NCBI GenBank assembly: GCA_009712185.1
Contig: WASQ01000053.1
Location: forward strand, 35,520-77,584
Length of the DNA stretch: 42,065 nt
Reading direction: 5' to 3'
Source: Telmatospirillum sp.
GTDB taxonomy: Bacteria; Pseudomonadota; Alphaproteobacteria; Rhodospirillales; Magnetospirillaceae
The notes beneath the pieces are model-generated. The model saw only the letters and a program-made list of their open reading frames with translations. It searched no databases and was not told the DNA's origin. Positions within the stretch are counted from its first letter, which is position 1. Each line of letters begins with the position of its first letter. The position numbers and the translations under genes were made by a program. Shown here piece after piece: positions 16,193 through 25,385 of the stretch.

Positions 16193-19057
16193 ATGAGCAC
16201 ATTCAAGGTTGGCACCGGATTTTTCAGCGTGAAGGCCTTTTCGGAGATCGGGGGCCGGCTGAAACCGGGTGACGTCGTGGTCTTCGGACCCGGGTCCCAC
16301 GCCCTTGGAGAAGCAAAGCTGAACGGCGTTTCCCTGCAGGCGGCCAAACCCGGGACGGCCGATATTTCCGGGATCATTCTGATGGGGGGCGCCTGCTCCG
16401 TCACCGATCTCACCTTCACCGGACGCATCAATGCCGGAGATCGCGACGCCCGCCTGCGTCTCGAACGATGCGTCCTTCGCGCGTCGCCGGGAAGCAATAT
16501 CCTGAACATCAAGAACGGAGCGGCTGCCAGCCTCCGGCAGTGCCGGCTGTCCAGCGGGGCGGACCGTTATCCGGCGATCTGGGCGGAGGGCAACGCCACC
16601 CTCGATGTGGCGGACTGCGTTTTCGACGATATCGCGAGCGAGGGCGTCCATGCCGGCAACGGGGTCAAGGCCGTCGTGGCGGGATGCGCCTTCAAAGCCC
16701 TGGCCGACGCGGGCCTCCTGGCGGAGGGCAACAGCCAGATCACGGTGCGGGATTGCACCTTCGAGGAGATGGCGGGAAACGGCCTGTTCGCCCGGACCGG
16801 CGGCAAGGTGGAGGTCGACGGATGCCGGTTCTCCGCCTCGAAAATGCCGGCGATCGCGCTGGCCGACAAAGCCTTTGCCGCGGTTGCCGGCTCGACCTTC
16901 GGCCCTACGCCGTCCTGCGCCCTGGTTGTGCGGGGCGGGGAGGCGACGCTGACGAATTGCCGGATCGACGAGGCCGGCAGCGACAGCGCGTCGGTGATCT
17001 ATCTGGAAAAGGACTCCCGGGTCACGGTCCGCGGCGGATCCATCGACCGTCCGATCGGCAGCGCCATCACCGTGTTGGGTGAGAACTCCTATGGCGTGCT
17101 GGAGGACCTGCCGGTCAGCAATGCCTGTCACAGCGCGACCGGCCTTTACGTCGGCAAGGGCGGATCCCTGCATCTGGCGCGGGTATCCATGCCGTCCGCC
17201 GGGTCGCGGTTCTATCCGTTGCTGGTCAGCGAGGGCAGCGCGCGGATGGAGGACTGCTCGATCGCGGTCGACGGCGACGCGGTCAATGTCAATGGCGGCA
17301 CTCTGAAGATGATCCGTTGCGCCTTTGACGGGCGTCTGTCGGACCGCGTCCTCAGGGTGGAGGGGCGTGGTCCGGTGACGGCCAGCGCCTGCCGGGTCAA
17401 TGGCGCCGCCTTCCCCGACGGCGACGTTTTCGACAATGCCACGTTCGAACGGCTGGACCGGATGGTGGGACTGGCCGGCGTGAAGCAGGAACTCCACAAT
17501 CTGGCCGATTTCTGCACGGTCCAGAAACGGCGTCGCGACCAGGGGCTGTCGACCGGCAATACGACCCTGCATCTGGTGTTCTCCGGAAATCCCGGCACCG
17601 GCAAGACGACGGTGGCCCGGATCGTCGGCAAGATCTACGCCAATCTCGGCCTGTTGAAATCCGGTCATGTGGTTGAGGTCGACCGCGCCGCCCTGGTCGG
17701 GGAATATATCGGCCATACCGCCCCCAAGACGCTGAAGAAGGTGGAGGAGGCGCTGGACGGCGTTCTGTTCATTGATGAGGCCTATAGTCTGGTCGGCAAC
17801 AATGAGAAGGACTTCGGAACGGAGGCCGTCGACACCCTGTTGAAGGCCATGGAGGATTATCGCGACCGTCTGGCCGTGATCGTCGCGGGCTACACGGCGC
17901 CGCTCAGGAAGTTCGTGGGTTCCAATCCGGGATTGAAGTCGCGGTTTACCCGCTACATCGACTTCGCCGATTATTCGCCGGCGGAACTGATGGAGATCAT
18001 GGACCAGATGCTGCGGGAGCGCGAGTTCACGCTGGATACCCCGGCCCGGGAAAAACTGGCGAAAGTGATCGGCGATATGCATCGCCTGCGCGACGACCGG
18101 TTCGGCAATGCGCGGGCGGTGCGCGAACTGCTGGAAAAGACCATCGAATGTCAGGCGAAGCGCGTCGCCGGCCTGCATGATCTCAGCCGCGCCGAGATGC
18201 AGCGGATCAGCGCCGCCGACATCCCCGACGCCCGCGCCAGCGCCGTCGCCGATGTCGACGACCTGCTGGCCGAACTGGACGGCCAGATCGGCCTTGCCTC
18301 GGTCAAGGCGGAAATCCGCAAACTGGTCAATGTGGTCCGCCTGAACGAGCGCCGGATCCGCGACGGTCTGGATCCCATTCCCGTCAGCTTGCATATGGTG
18401 TTCGAGGGCAATCCCGGCACCGGCAAGACCACGGTGGCCCGTCTGCTGGGGCGGATCCTGGCGGGGCTCGGCCTGTTGCGGCGCGGCCATATGGTGGAGC
18501 GCGACCGCGCCGGACTGGTCGCCGGCTATGTCGGCCAGACCGCGCTCAAGACCGCGGAGACGATCGAGGCCGCGCTGGACGGCGTTCTGTTCATCGATGA
18601 GGCCTACACCCTGGCGCAGGGCGGCGAGGGCGATTTCGGGAGCGAGGCCATCGACACACTGTTGAAGGCGATGGAAGACAAGCGGGACCGTCTGGCCGTG
18701 GTGGTGGCCGGCTATTCCTCCCGGATGGAAGAGTTTATCGGCAGTAATCCCGGGTTGAAATCCCGCTTTTCCCGGGTGCTGACCTTCGACGACTACACGC
18801 CCGAAGAACTGACCGCCATTTTCGTGAAATTGTGCACCGACCAGGGAATGGAGCTGGATCGCGGCGCCGGGGAGGCCCTGACGGCGCTGTTCACCGGGCT
18901 CTATGCCCGCCGTGGCGATGACTTCGGCAACGGCCGGCTGGTGCGGTCCCTGTTCGAGACGACGATCGAGCGGCAGGCGGAACGCCTGATGTCGGATCTG
19001 GAGGCGTCGACCCGGTTGATCCAGGCGGCCGATATTCCCGTCGATCTGGTGCACTGA
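16193..19057 (+). CDS. Beta-helix protein fused to two CbbX-like AAA+ ATPase domains
   Basis: A 954-residue three-part protein. Residues about 1-415 are a right-handed parallel beta-helix: repeated short strands with turns such as [18 protein letters not shown] and [20 protein letters not shown], typical of ligand- or polymer-binding solenoids. Two complete AAA+ domains of the CbbX/CfxQ (SpoVK, EccA) type follow. The first has GNPGTGKTT (about 465), VLFIDEAY (about 523), sensor VIVAGY and arginine-finger region SRFTR. The second has GNPGTGKTT (about 739), VLFIDEAY (about 796), VVVAGY and SRFSR. Neither has lost a catalytic residue. CbbX-type ATPases remodel protein partners as hexameric rings. 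It is 81 bp downstream of the protease gene and probably in the same operon. The helix may sense a target and the ATPase may unfold a partner or the target, but this is inference. Confidence 0.85.
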   Translation: MSTFKVGTGFFSVKAFSEIGGRLKPGDVVVFGPGSHALGEAKLNGVSLQAAKPGTADISGIILMGGACSVTDLTFTGRINAGDRDARLRLERCVLRASPGSNILNIKNGAAASLRQCRLSSGADRYPAIWAEGNATLDVADCVFDDIASEGVHAGNGVKAVVAGCAFKALADAGLLAEGNSQITVRDCTFEEMAGNGLFARTGGKVEVDGCRFSASKMPAIALADKAFAAVAGSTFGPTPSCALVVRGGEATLTNCRIDEAGSDSASVIYLEKDSRVTVRGGSIDRPIGSAITVLGENSYGVLEDLPVSNACHSATGLYVGKGGSLHLARVSMPSAGSRFYPLLVSEGSARMEDCSIAVDGDAVNVNGGTLKMIRCAFDGRLSDRVLRVEGRGPVTASACRVNGAAFPDGDVFDNATFERLDRMVGLAGVKQELHNLADFCTVQKRRRDQGLSTGNTTLHLVFSGNPGTGKTTVARIVGKIYANLGLLKSGHVVEVDRAALVGEYIGHTAPKTLKKVEEALDGVLFIDEAYSLVGNNEKDFGTEAVDTLLKAMEDYRDRLAVIVAGYTAPLRKFVGSNPGLKSRFTRYIDFADYSPAELMEIMDQMLREREFTLDTPAREKLAKVIGDMHRLRDDRFGNARAVRELLEKTIECQAKRVAGLHDLSRAEMQRISAADIPDARASAVADVDDLLAELDGQIGLASVKAEIRKLVNVVRLNERRIRDGLDPIPVSLHMVFEGNPGTGKTTVARLLGRILAGLGLLRRGHMVERDRAGLVAGYVGQTALKTAETIEAALDGVLFIDEAYTLAQGGEGDFGSEAIDTLLKAMEDKRDRLAVVVAGYSSRMEEFIGSNPGLKSRFSRVLTFDDYTPEELTAIFVKLCTDQGMELDRGAGEALTALFTGLYARRGDDFGNGRLVRSLFETTIERQAERLMSDLEASTRLIQAADIPVDLVH

Positions 19058-19090
19058 CACATTCAGATGAGTCAGTGCACGAGAATCTTT
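19049..19090 (+). terminator. Terminator overlapping the stop codon of the AAA+ gene
   Basis: GTGCACTGAC (19049-19058, containing the TGA stop) pairs perfectly with GTCAGTGCAC (19071-19080). ATCTTTT follows within a few bases. A second GGTCCC/GGGACC hairpin follows at about 19091-19111. It probably ends the protease/AAA+ transcript. Confidence 0.6.
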
Positions 19091-19210
19091 TGGTCCCTCG
19101 CCAGGCGGGACCTTTGGTCCCTTGGCCGCGCCCGGCGAAGGCGCCTTCTTAAGGCTAGTGGTCGGAATCTAACATTTGGATCCCCTGCGAGTGGGGCGGG
19201 CATCCGGGCG

Positions 19211-19276
19211 TGTGAAAAAATTCCACCAGTGGCTCCGTCGTCCCTGCCGGAGTCCGCCGCGAAAGTGGCGGAATTG
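19211..19276 (+). repeat. Dispersed double-hairpin repeat, copy C
   Basis: This sits in the 497-bp gap between the AAA+ gene and the retropepsin-like gene. It reads TGTGAAAAAATTCCACC, then TCCCTGCCGGAGTCCGCCGC and GAAAGTGGCGGAATT. It is the same unit as copy A (reverse strand) and copy B. A related GGCGGGACGCCTGCCCC element follows near 19304. The remaining part of the gap (19340-19554) is less GC-rich near its end, probably promoter DNA, with no gene seen. Confidence 0.55.
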
Positions 19277-19554
19277 CTGGCATTTCGGCTTTCGCCGAAC
19301 GGCGGGCGGGACGCCTGCCCCACTCCTGATTCAGGGACTCGTCTGTTGGATTTTGACCACGAGTGCACCGGCGTGACGGCCCGCCCCTCCCGTGGGAGAC
19401 CGGTGGATGGCGTCGGGTGGGAAAAGGAGCGTATGGCGATAATCGTCAATCGGCTATGTCCCATTATAGGTTTCTATAACGATGGGCACGTTGACCGTAT
19501 TGGTTTCGATGGATAGCCTTCAATAAAGACTGTTGTTCAAAATTTATTGACGGG

Positions 19555-20586
19555 ATGACCATCGTGAATATTCGAAAAGCGGGTTTTCTCTCCCGGATGT
19601 TTTTCCGGGTTTTCATTTTTCAAGGAATCCTTTGGGCATTCATTCCGGCAGCTCCGGCCCGGGCGGAGGAGGGGCAGGGCTGTCAGATGATCCGGGCGGC
19701 GTCGCTGCCGGTGACGGTCGACGACAATCTGATCCTGGCCGACGTCACCATCAACGGCAGGGCCGTCTCTCTGATCGTCGATACCGGATCCGCCTCCACC
19801 ATGCTGTTCGACGAGGCGGCCCAGGATCTGGGGTTGTCGGTTTTGCGTGACGATCCGGTCGAAACGCCGGCGATCGGCGGCATGCTCTGGGCCGGTAACA
19901 GCAAGATCCGCGATTTCGTCCTGGGCTCGTGGCTGATCCATGACCTTCGGGTGTCGGTCGGCGGACATGGCACACGGTGGAAAGACAAGGCGGTGGCGGG
20001 GATCCTGGGCCAGGACTTTCTGGGACAGTTCGACATCGAATTTGATCTGGCCGCCAACCGGATGGCGTTTTACAGCCCGCGCCAATGCGAAAAGGCGTGG
20101 CTGGGATATTGGTCGGACAAGGTCGTCGCGGTCGACTTCAGTCGCGGGGGCAAACGCCAGACCCTGATCGAGCTGCCCGTGGACGTGAACGGCAAGACCC
20201 TGCTGGCGGAACTGCGCAGCGGGGTCGGCAGCACGATTCTGTCGGCTACCGCCGCCGCCAATCTCGGCCATCCCGCCCAGGATCCGGGAACGGCGGCGGC
20301 CGCTCCCCTGACGGGGCCGGGGCCGAAGCTGTTGGAAAGCTGGACATCCTCCTTCGAAAGCTTCCGCCTGGGAGACGAGACCATCCGCAATGTCACCCTG
20401 CGGTTCGCGGATTTCGCGAGCAGCGCCGAAAGCCATTCAACGGGATCGCATATCGGCCGGTCGGCCCTGTCCTATGACCTGCTGCTGGGCGCCGATTTCA
20501 TCGGGGCCCACCATCTTCTGGTGTCGAACAGCCAGAACCGGCTCTATTTTTCCTACAATGGCGGTCGCGTCTTTCGCGGCGGCTGA
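19555..20586 (+). CDS. Secreted retropepsin-like aspartyl protease homologue with altered second lobe
   Basis: A 343-residue protein with an N-terminal signal peptide (hydrophobic 14-33, cleavage near APARAEE), so probably periplasmic. Two lobes are visible. The first has the aspartyl protease motif LIVDTGSASTML with catalytic D76 and later ILGQDFLGQFDIEFD, the pairing motif. The second lobe has the matching frame AELRSGVGSTILS, but the Asp is R221, and LLGADFIGAHH follows later. Two Asp are needed in one pepsin-type active site, so this protein either works as a dimer through its first lobe or is no longer a protease. The start at 19555 precedes a basic region and the signal helix. The neighbours do not suggest a partner. 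Confidence 0.75.
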   Translation: MTIVNIRKAGFLSRMFFRVFIFQGILWAFIPAAPARAEEGQGCQMIRAASLPVTVDDNLILADVTINGRAVSLIVDTGSASTMLFDEAAQDLGLSVLRDDPVETPAIGGMLWAGNSKIRDFVLGSWLIHDLRVSVGGHGTRWKDKAVAGILGQDFLGQFDIEFDLAANRMAFYSPRQCEKAWLGYWSDKVVAVDFSRGGKRQTLIELPVDVNGKTLLAELRSGVGSTILSATAAANLGHPAQDPGTAAAAPLTGPGPKLLESWTSSFESFRLGDETIRNVTLRFADFASSAESHSTGSHIGRSALSYDLLLGADFIGAHHLLVSNSQNRLYFSYNGGRVFRGG

Positions 20587-20604
20587 CCCCGGCGCCGCGG
20601 CGGA

Positions 20605-21492
20605 TCAGGCCGGCCCCGCCCCGCTTCGGGCCAGGATGGAAGCGCCGGCGCAGGCGCCCGAAAGTTCCGCCGCCGCTTCCAGAAGCAGGGGGGCGAGCGC
20701 ATGCATCCGCTCCTCCGTCAGGCGCACCGTCGGCCCGGCAATGGAAACGGTGCCCCGCACCTCTCCGCTGGCGCCCTCCCGCACGACGGCAGCCATGGCG
20801 GACATCCAGGGCGTGAAGGTCTGGACCGTCACGCTGTAGCCCCGCCGGCGGGTTGCGCGGAGATGTCGCAACAGCGCCGTCGCGGTGCCGGGGGCGCGCG
20901 GACCGAACTGGTCGGGATGTCCGAAACCCTGCGTCGCGACCTTCTGCAAGGCCTCGTCGTCGGCCATGGAGGCAAGCCACGCGATGCCCGTGGCGCTGCA
21001 GGACAGCATGGCCACCTGTCCCATGTCGGGATCGTACCGCAGTCCGGTTCGGGCTCCTTGCGCCTTGGCCACCCAGGTCAGTCCGTCGCCGTCGACGATC
21101 GCAAGGCGGATCAGGTCTCCGGTGGCGGCGGCCAGGCGGTCGAGAACCGGCTGTGCGATGTCGGTAATGCCGCCGCGCGACAGATAAGTGAAGGCCAGCG
21201 TGACCAGCCGGGTGGTCAGACAATAGTCGCCATAGTCGCGGTTCTGGCGGACGAATCCCCGGTCGGCCAACTCGCCCAGGGTGCGATGAGTGGCGCTCAG
21301 GGGAATGCCGAGGCTTCTGGAGATCGCCGAAATGGGATGCCCCTGCGGATTTTCCGCCAGGAACTGCAGAATGGCAAAAGTGCGGTCCATCACGCCGGAC
21401 GGGGCCCCGCCCACCCGTTCGCCGGGTCGGCGGGCGGTTGCCGGATGGGGCTGCCCGGCGTCCGGGCCGGGCCGGCGCGACGACGTCGGCAT
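20605..21492 (-). CDS. IclR family transcriptional regulator
   Basis: A 295-residue repressor or activator. A winged helix-turn-helix near residues 35-95 (MDRTFAILQFLAENPQG, ISAISRSLGIPLSATHRTLGELADRGFV) is followed by the IclR effector-binding domain (about 110-285), with RLAIVDGDGLTWVAKAQG and LSCSATGIAWLAS. The start at 21492 (MPTSSRR) was preferred over 21531 because AAGGAAGGAAGG lies just upstream. The gene is divergent from a CynX/NimT-type transporter. Two GGAAAC-T-GTTTCC-like palindromes sit 68-116 bp from its start, so it probably controls itself and the transporter. The effector is unknown. Confidence 0.88.
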   Translation of the reverse strand: MPTSSRRPGPDAGQPHPATARRPGERVGGAPSGVMDRTFAILQFLAENPQGHPISAISRSLGIPLSATHRTLGELADRGFVRQNRDYGDYCLTTRLVTLAFTYLSRGGITDIAQPVLDRLAAATGDLIRLAIVDGDGLTWVAKAQGARTGLRYDPDMGQVAMLSCSATGIAWLASMADDEALQKVATQGFGHPDQFGPRAPGTATALLRHLRATRRRGYSVTVQTFTPWMSAMAAVVREGASGEVRGTVSIAGPTVRLTEERMHALAPLLLEAAAELSGACAGASILARSGAGPA

Positions 21493-21560
21493 GGCCTTCC
21501 TTCCTTTTTCGTTCCTTCCGGCCCCGGCCATCGCCGGACCCTCCTGACCTCTTTCATATT

Positions 21561-21573
21561 GGAAACTGTTTCT
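21561..21573. promoter_or_regulatory. Candidate IclR operator 1
   Basis: GGAAACTGTTTCT is a 13-bp palindrome with a single mismatch at the last base, centred on T. IclR-family sites are typically short palindromes with GGAAA/TTTCC halves. It lies between the IclR and CynX-like genes. Confidence 0.55.
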
Positions 21574-21594
21574 GAATTCCACCGGAGAGAGACT

Positions 21595-21607
21595 GGAAAC
21601 TGTTTCC
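21595..21607. promoter_or_regulatory. Candidate IclR operator 2
   Basis: GGAAACTGTTTCC is a perfect 13-bp palindrome around a central T, 34 bp centre-to-centre from operator 1, just over three helical turns. Two copies this close support cooperative binding by IclR dimers. Confidence 0.6.
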
Positions 21608-21696
21608 ACTTCCCGATATAACCGGTCGCCTCATGCCCGGGTCGCGGGGCGCCTTTCCCCGGTGCCGGCCCGTCCGGCGTTCCGATGCGAGGAGCG

Positions 21697-22998
21697 ATGT
21701 CGTCACCGTCCGAAAAAATCCTTCCCTCTGCCGCCCGGCCGGCGGGAGGGGGACGGGGGCTGCTGCTCCTGGCGTTCATCGTCACGGCCCTGACGCTGCG
21801 CAGCCCGCTGACCGCGATTGCCCCGATCGTCAACGATCTGCGCGCCGGCCTCGCCATCGGATCGGGGACCACCGGCCTGCTGACCAGTATCCCGGTTCTG
21901 TGTTTCGGCGTTCTGACGCCACTGGCCTCACTCGTCATCGGCCGGACCTCCATCGAGACGTCGGTGTTCATGACCCTGGGGGGCGCGGCCGCCGGTCTTG
22001 TGCTGCGCTCCTCCGGGGGTGTCGGATGTGCGCTGGCGGGGACACTGGTTCTGGGGGCGTCGCTGACCATCGGCAATATCGTCAGCCTGATGATCATTGC
22101 GCGCGATTTCCCCGACCGGTCCCGCATCGTCACGGGCCTCTACACCTCCGCCCTCAATGTCGGGACCATGCTGTCCTCGGCGATGACGGCGCCGCTGGCC
22201 CAATGGGCCGGCTGGCGGATTGCCCTGGCCGGGGTTGTCCTGCTGGTGATTCCCGCCATCGGGCTCTGGGTGGCGGTGATCCGCCTGCCTCCCGCGCCCT
22301 CCGCCCCGCGCGGTCGGATGGCCGGGGGACGGACTGCGGACGGTCCGCCGGAAAAGCGGGCGCGCGGTCCGGCGGCTGTCTCGCACTCCCCGCACTCCTC
22401 GCACTCCCTTTGGCGCCGGCCGGTCGCCGTGCTGTTGATGGCGGCGTTCGCGGCGCATCTGACGGTTTACTACAGCATGACCGCGTGGTTGCCCGCCTAT
22501 CTGATGCAGGCCACGGCCATGCCGTCGACCACGGCCGGTCTGGTCGCGTCCCTGTTTCAGATCCTGGCGCTGACCGGGTCGTTCGGCGTTCCCGCGCTGG
22601 CCGGACGCATCGCCCTGTCCCGCCTGCTGTGCGCCGTCGCGATCTGCTGGATGGTCACTCCGCCGGGCTTCCTGTTCGCACCCGAAGCCTGGCCGGCATG
22701 GTGCGTGACCGGCGGCATCGCGAGCGGCGGCGGTTTCACGGCGATCTTCATGCTGATCATGGCGCATGCCCGCGACCTGCGGGACAATCTCAGGATGTCC
22801 GCCCTGGTACAGGGCGGCGGCTACAGCCTGTCCTCCGCCGGTCCGTTGATCATCGGCGGTCTCCACCAGGCCTCCGGCGGGTGGACGGCCGGTTTCCTGG
22901 TCCTGGTGGTCTCCGCCGGGACCCTGCTGGCGTGCGGGATCGGCGCCGGGAGGATCGGGGTCGGTCCGTCGCTGGGAGCGGGGGCGCCGGAAGCATGA
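21697..22998 (+). CDS. Major facilitator transporter, CynX/NimT type
   Basis: A 433-residue inner-membrane transporter with about 12 hydrophobic segments. The start region LLLLAFIVTALTLRSPLTAIAPIV and the IARDFPDRSRIVTGLYTSALNVGTMLSSA stretch are characteristic of the CynX (cyanate) and NimT/YeaN (2-nitroimidazole) group. The start at 21697 was preferred over 21685 because GAGGAG lies 3-8 nt upstream. A central cytoplasmic loop (about residues 208-233) is rich in Arg, Gly and repeated HS residues. It faces an IclR gene across two probable operators, so it is likely induced by a small molecule it exports or imports. Substrate unknown. Confidence 0.85.
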   Translation: MSSPSEKILPSAARPAGGGRGLLLLAFIVTALTLRSPLTAIAPIVNDLRAGLAIGSGTTGLLTSIPVLCFGVLTPLASLVIGRTSIETSVFMTLGGAAAGLVLRSSGGVGCALAGTLVLGASLTIGNIVSLMIIARDFPDRSRIVTGLYTSALNVGTMLSSAMTAPLAQWAGWRIALAGVVLLVIPAIGLWVAVIRLPPAPSAPRGRMAGGRTADGPPEKRARGPAAVSHSPHSSHSLWRRPVAVLLMAAFAAHLTVYYSMTAWLPAYLMQATAMPSTTAGLVASLFQILALTGSFGVPALAGRIALSRLLCAVAICWMVTPPGFLFAPEAWPAWCVTGGIASGGGFTAIFMLIMAHARDLRDNLRMSALVQGGGYSLSSAGPLIIGGLHQASGGWTAGFLVLVVSAGTLLACGIGAGRIGVGPSLGAGAPEA

Positions 22999-23013
22999 TG
23001 AACCGGATGGGAA

Positions 23014-23044
23014 ACCCCCTTGCCCGCGGTGGGGGGAAGGGGGT
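23014..23044. terminator. Bidirectional hairpin between convergent transporter genes
   Basis: ACCCCCTT (23014-23021) pairs with AAGGGGGT (23037-23044), extended by CCC/GGG. It lies between the + strand CynX-like gene and the - strand MHS transporter gene. No strong T-run is present. Confidence 0.45.
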
Positions 23045-23074
23045 GATGCCATGGGCCGGTGTCCTGCCGGACGG

Positions 23075-24391
23075 TCAGCTTTCGGATGGGAGGGGACGTC
23101 CGTCGCCGGTCGCGATGGTGGCCTGTCTGAGGGGCGCCGTTTCCCGGGTGTAAAGGCCGCACCAGGTTGAGAGGATGCCCAGGGCGGTGAAGATCAGTGC
23201 CGGCCCGATCCAACCGACCGTCCCATAGACTGCCGTGGCGATAAAAGGCAGCAGGCCGGACAGGACAGAGGCGCCGTTGTAGCCCAGCGAAATGCCGGAC
23301 GAGCGGACGTTCGTCGGGAACTGTTCGGAGAACCAGCTCGATTCGACGGCGAAAATCGGGTCATGGGAGAACAGGAGCGACAGAGCGACGGCCGTCAGAA
23401 CCATGATGAAGGCTCCGGTGTTGACCATCATGAACATCGGGATGCCGAACAGGATGGTGAAGACGGTGCCAATGAAGAAGACCGGCTTGCGGCCAATCCT
23501 GTCGCTGAGGGCGCCGTAGATCAGATGACTTGCGAGGCCGATGGCCGAGCCCACCAGCGTGCCGATCAGGACGTTGTTGGTCGTGGTGAGCTTTGCGAGC
23601 GCCACGTATGACAGCATGAAGCTGGTGGTGATGTAGTAGCCCCCGGTTTCCGCCAGACGCAGGCCCATAATCTTAAGGATGGAACGCCAGTCGTCGCGGA
23701 TCACCTCCAGCACCGGTTGCTTGACGATTCTGTTCTCCGACTTCGCCTTTTCGAAGTCCGGCGATTCGCTGATGCTCATGCGGATAAAGATGCCGATGCC
23801 GACCATGACGATGGAGGCCAGGAAGGGCGCGCGCCAGACGTAGTCGCCGCTGAACAGGTGGCTCGAGAGCAGGAAGGCGCCGTTGGCCAGCAGCAGCCCC
23901 AGGGGAATTCCGAGCTGGGGAACGGCACCGAAGAAGCCTCGCCGTTCCGCCGGGGCATGTTCGAACGCCATGAGAACCGCACCGCCCCATTCGGCACCGA
24001 ATCCGACCCCCTGCACCATGCGCAGGAAGATCAGCAGGATCGGGGCCGCAATGCCCGCGGTCTCGTAGGTCGGCAGGGCGCCGAGAAGCACGGTACCCAG
24101 CCCCATGATGGCGAGGGACCAGAACAGAACGGCTTTTCGTCCGATTCTGTCGCCGTAATGGCCGGCCAGATACCCGCCCAGAGGGCGCATCATGAAGCCG
24201 ACGGCCAGCGTGGCGAAAGAGGCGAGAACACCGACGATCTCGTTCTGGGTCGAGAAAAACACCTTACCGAAGTAGGCGGCCGACGCCGTGCCATATATGA
24301 AGAAATCATAGCTTTCGACGGCGGATCCGATCATTGATGCGATTGATACTTTTGTTGGATTGTTCTTCCTTGTGGAATTGTTGTCGTTCAT
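23075..24391 (-). CDS. MHS-family major facilitator transporter (metabolite:H+ symporter)
   Basis: A 438-residue inner-membrane transporter of the MHS family (ProP, KgtP, ShiA relatives). Typical features are the N-terminal SMIGSAVESYDFFIYGTASA, the loop RPLGGYLAGHYGDRIGRKAVL between helices 2 and 3 (the MFS signature), RMVQGVGFGAEWGGAVLMAFEHAP, and YGALSDRIGRKPVF in the second half. It is the last gene of a four-gene minus-strand operon, 41 bp after the dehydrogenase gene, with a good AGGAG upstream. MHS carriers take up organic acids, betaines and similar compounds with protons, so it probably imports the substrate of the dehydrogenase/transketolase pathway. Confidence 0.88.
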   Translation of the reverse strand: MNDNNSTRKNNPTKVSIASMIGSAVESYDFFIYGTASAAYFGKVFFSTQNEIVGVLASFATLAVGFMMRPLGGYLAGHYGDRIGRKAVLFWSLAIMGLGTVLLGALPTYETAGIAAPILLIFLRMVQGVGFGAEWGGAVLMAFEHAPAERRGFFGAVPQLGIPLGLLLANGAFLLSSHLFSGDYVWRAPFLASIVMVGIGIFIRMSISESPDFEKAKSENRIVKQPVLEVIRDDWRSILKIMGLRLAETGGYYITTSFMLSYVALAKLTTTNNVLIGTLVGSAIGLASHLIYGALSDRIGRKPVFFIGTVFTILFGIPMFMMVNTGAFIMVLTAVALSLLFSHDPIFAVESSWFSEQFPTNVRSSGISLGYNGASVLSGLLPFIATAVYGTVGWIGPALIFTALGILSTWCGLYTRETAPLRQATIATGDGRPLPSES

Positions 24392-24432
24392 GGACGTCTC
24401 CTGGTTACATTTTTATGTTAGCGGGAGATTTT

Positions 24433-25290
24433 TTATTTTGTTCTATTTTTGTATGTTTCGATGACCCGGCTGTCGTCCCGCTGACCGAGACCTTGCGCCG
24501 CGGCGGTCAGGTAGCGCTCCTTGGCGATATCCAGCAGGGGAACCTCGGCGCCGCACGATCCGGCGGCGCCGGCGACAAGGCCGCTGTCCTTGACGAAAAT
24601 GTTGATGGTGCTGGTGACCGGGGCGTCGTTGCCCAGCAGCATCCGCGGTCCACGGTCCGACAACATCCAGGATCCGGCCGCGCCGCTTTTGATCAAGTCA
24701 AGGACGAACGCCTGATCCAGCCCTAGCGACCGGGCGAGGTTCAAGGCCTCGGCGGCGGCGACGATGTGGACGGAACACAGATGCTGGTTGACCACCTTGA
24801 TTCCCTGGCCGTCGCCGAGACGATTGCCGCCCACGCGGAGCGTTCCCATGGCCCCGAGAACCGGGCTCACCTGGTCGATGTCGCCCGCGTCGCCGGAAGC
24901 GAAAATGACCAGTTCGCCGGTTTTCGCCCGGGCCGTGCCGCCGGTCACCGGGGCATCGACCACCCGGGCCCCCGCCTTGCGCAGCCTCTCGCCTTCCCTG
25001 ACGATCGAATCGGGGCCGACGGTCGACATGATCACCCAGGTCTGGGCGCGGACCGAGCCGACGGCATCGTCCACCAGGGTTTCCAACTGCGCTGGAGTGG
25101 CGACCATGACGATGACCACATCGGCGGCGGGGGCCTCTTCCAGGGTGGCGACGGCCGGAATGCCGAGTTTCCCCGCCTTGTCGCGGGCTTCGGCGAAGGG
25201 ATCTATGCCGGTGACGTCGTGGCCGCCCAAGGCCACCCTGTTCGCCATGGGCAGGCCGATCGCGCCGGTTCCGACGAATGATACTTTCAC
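24433..25290 (-). CDS. NAD(P)-dependent beta-hydroxyacid dehydrogenase (3-HIBADH family)
   Basis: A 285-residue cytoplasmic oxidoreductase. It has an N-terminal Rossmann motif VSFVGTGAIGLPMANRV (Gly 7, 9, 12), the substrate loop DAPVTGGTARAKTGELVIFASGD, and the catalytic lysine helix GQGIKVVNQHL. These define the family of 3-hydroxyisobutyrate dehydrogenase, tartronate semialdehyde reductase and sulfolactaldehyde reductase. The start is GTG at 25290, with CAAGGAGAG just upstream. An in-frame ATG at 25308 would place the ribosome site inside the gene. It is third in an operon with a split transketolase and an MHS transporter. The substrate, a short 3-hydroxy acid or its semialdehyde, cannot be fixed from sequence. 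Confidence 0.85.
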   Translation of the reverse strand: MKVSFVGTGAIGLPMANRVALGGHDVTGIDPFAEARDKAGKLGIPAVATLEEAPAADVVIVMVATPAQLETLVDDAVGSVRAQTWVIMSTVGPDSIVREGERLRKAGARVVDAPVTGGTARAKTGELVIFASGDAGDIDQVSPVLGAMGTLRVGGNRLGDGQGIKVVNQHLCSVHIVAAAEALNLARSLGLDQAFVLDLIKSGAAGSWMLSDRGPRMLLGNDAPVTSTINIFVKDSGLVAGAAGSCGAEVPLLDIAKERYLTAAAQGLGQRDDSRVIETYKNRTK

Positions 25291-25385
25291 GGGATTCTCT
25301 CCTTGCATGTTGCTTCGCGGCACAGTCCGGGCGTCACGCGGTCGCACGGGCGACCACGTGGCGCCGGTTGGACAGCCCCGGGCGA

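Noticed and set aside
14612-19060. Very long minus-strand frame (over 1400 codons)
   Set aside because: It is a GC-rich shadow of the protease and AAA+ genes; its residues are His/Gly/Arg-rich with no domain, while the + strand genes carry clear motifs.
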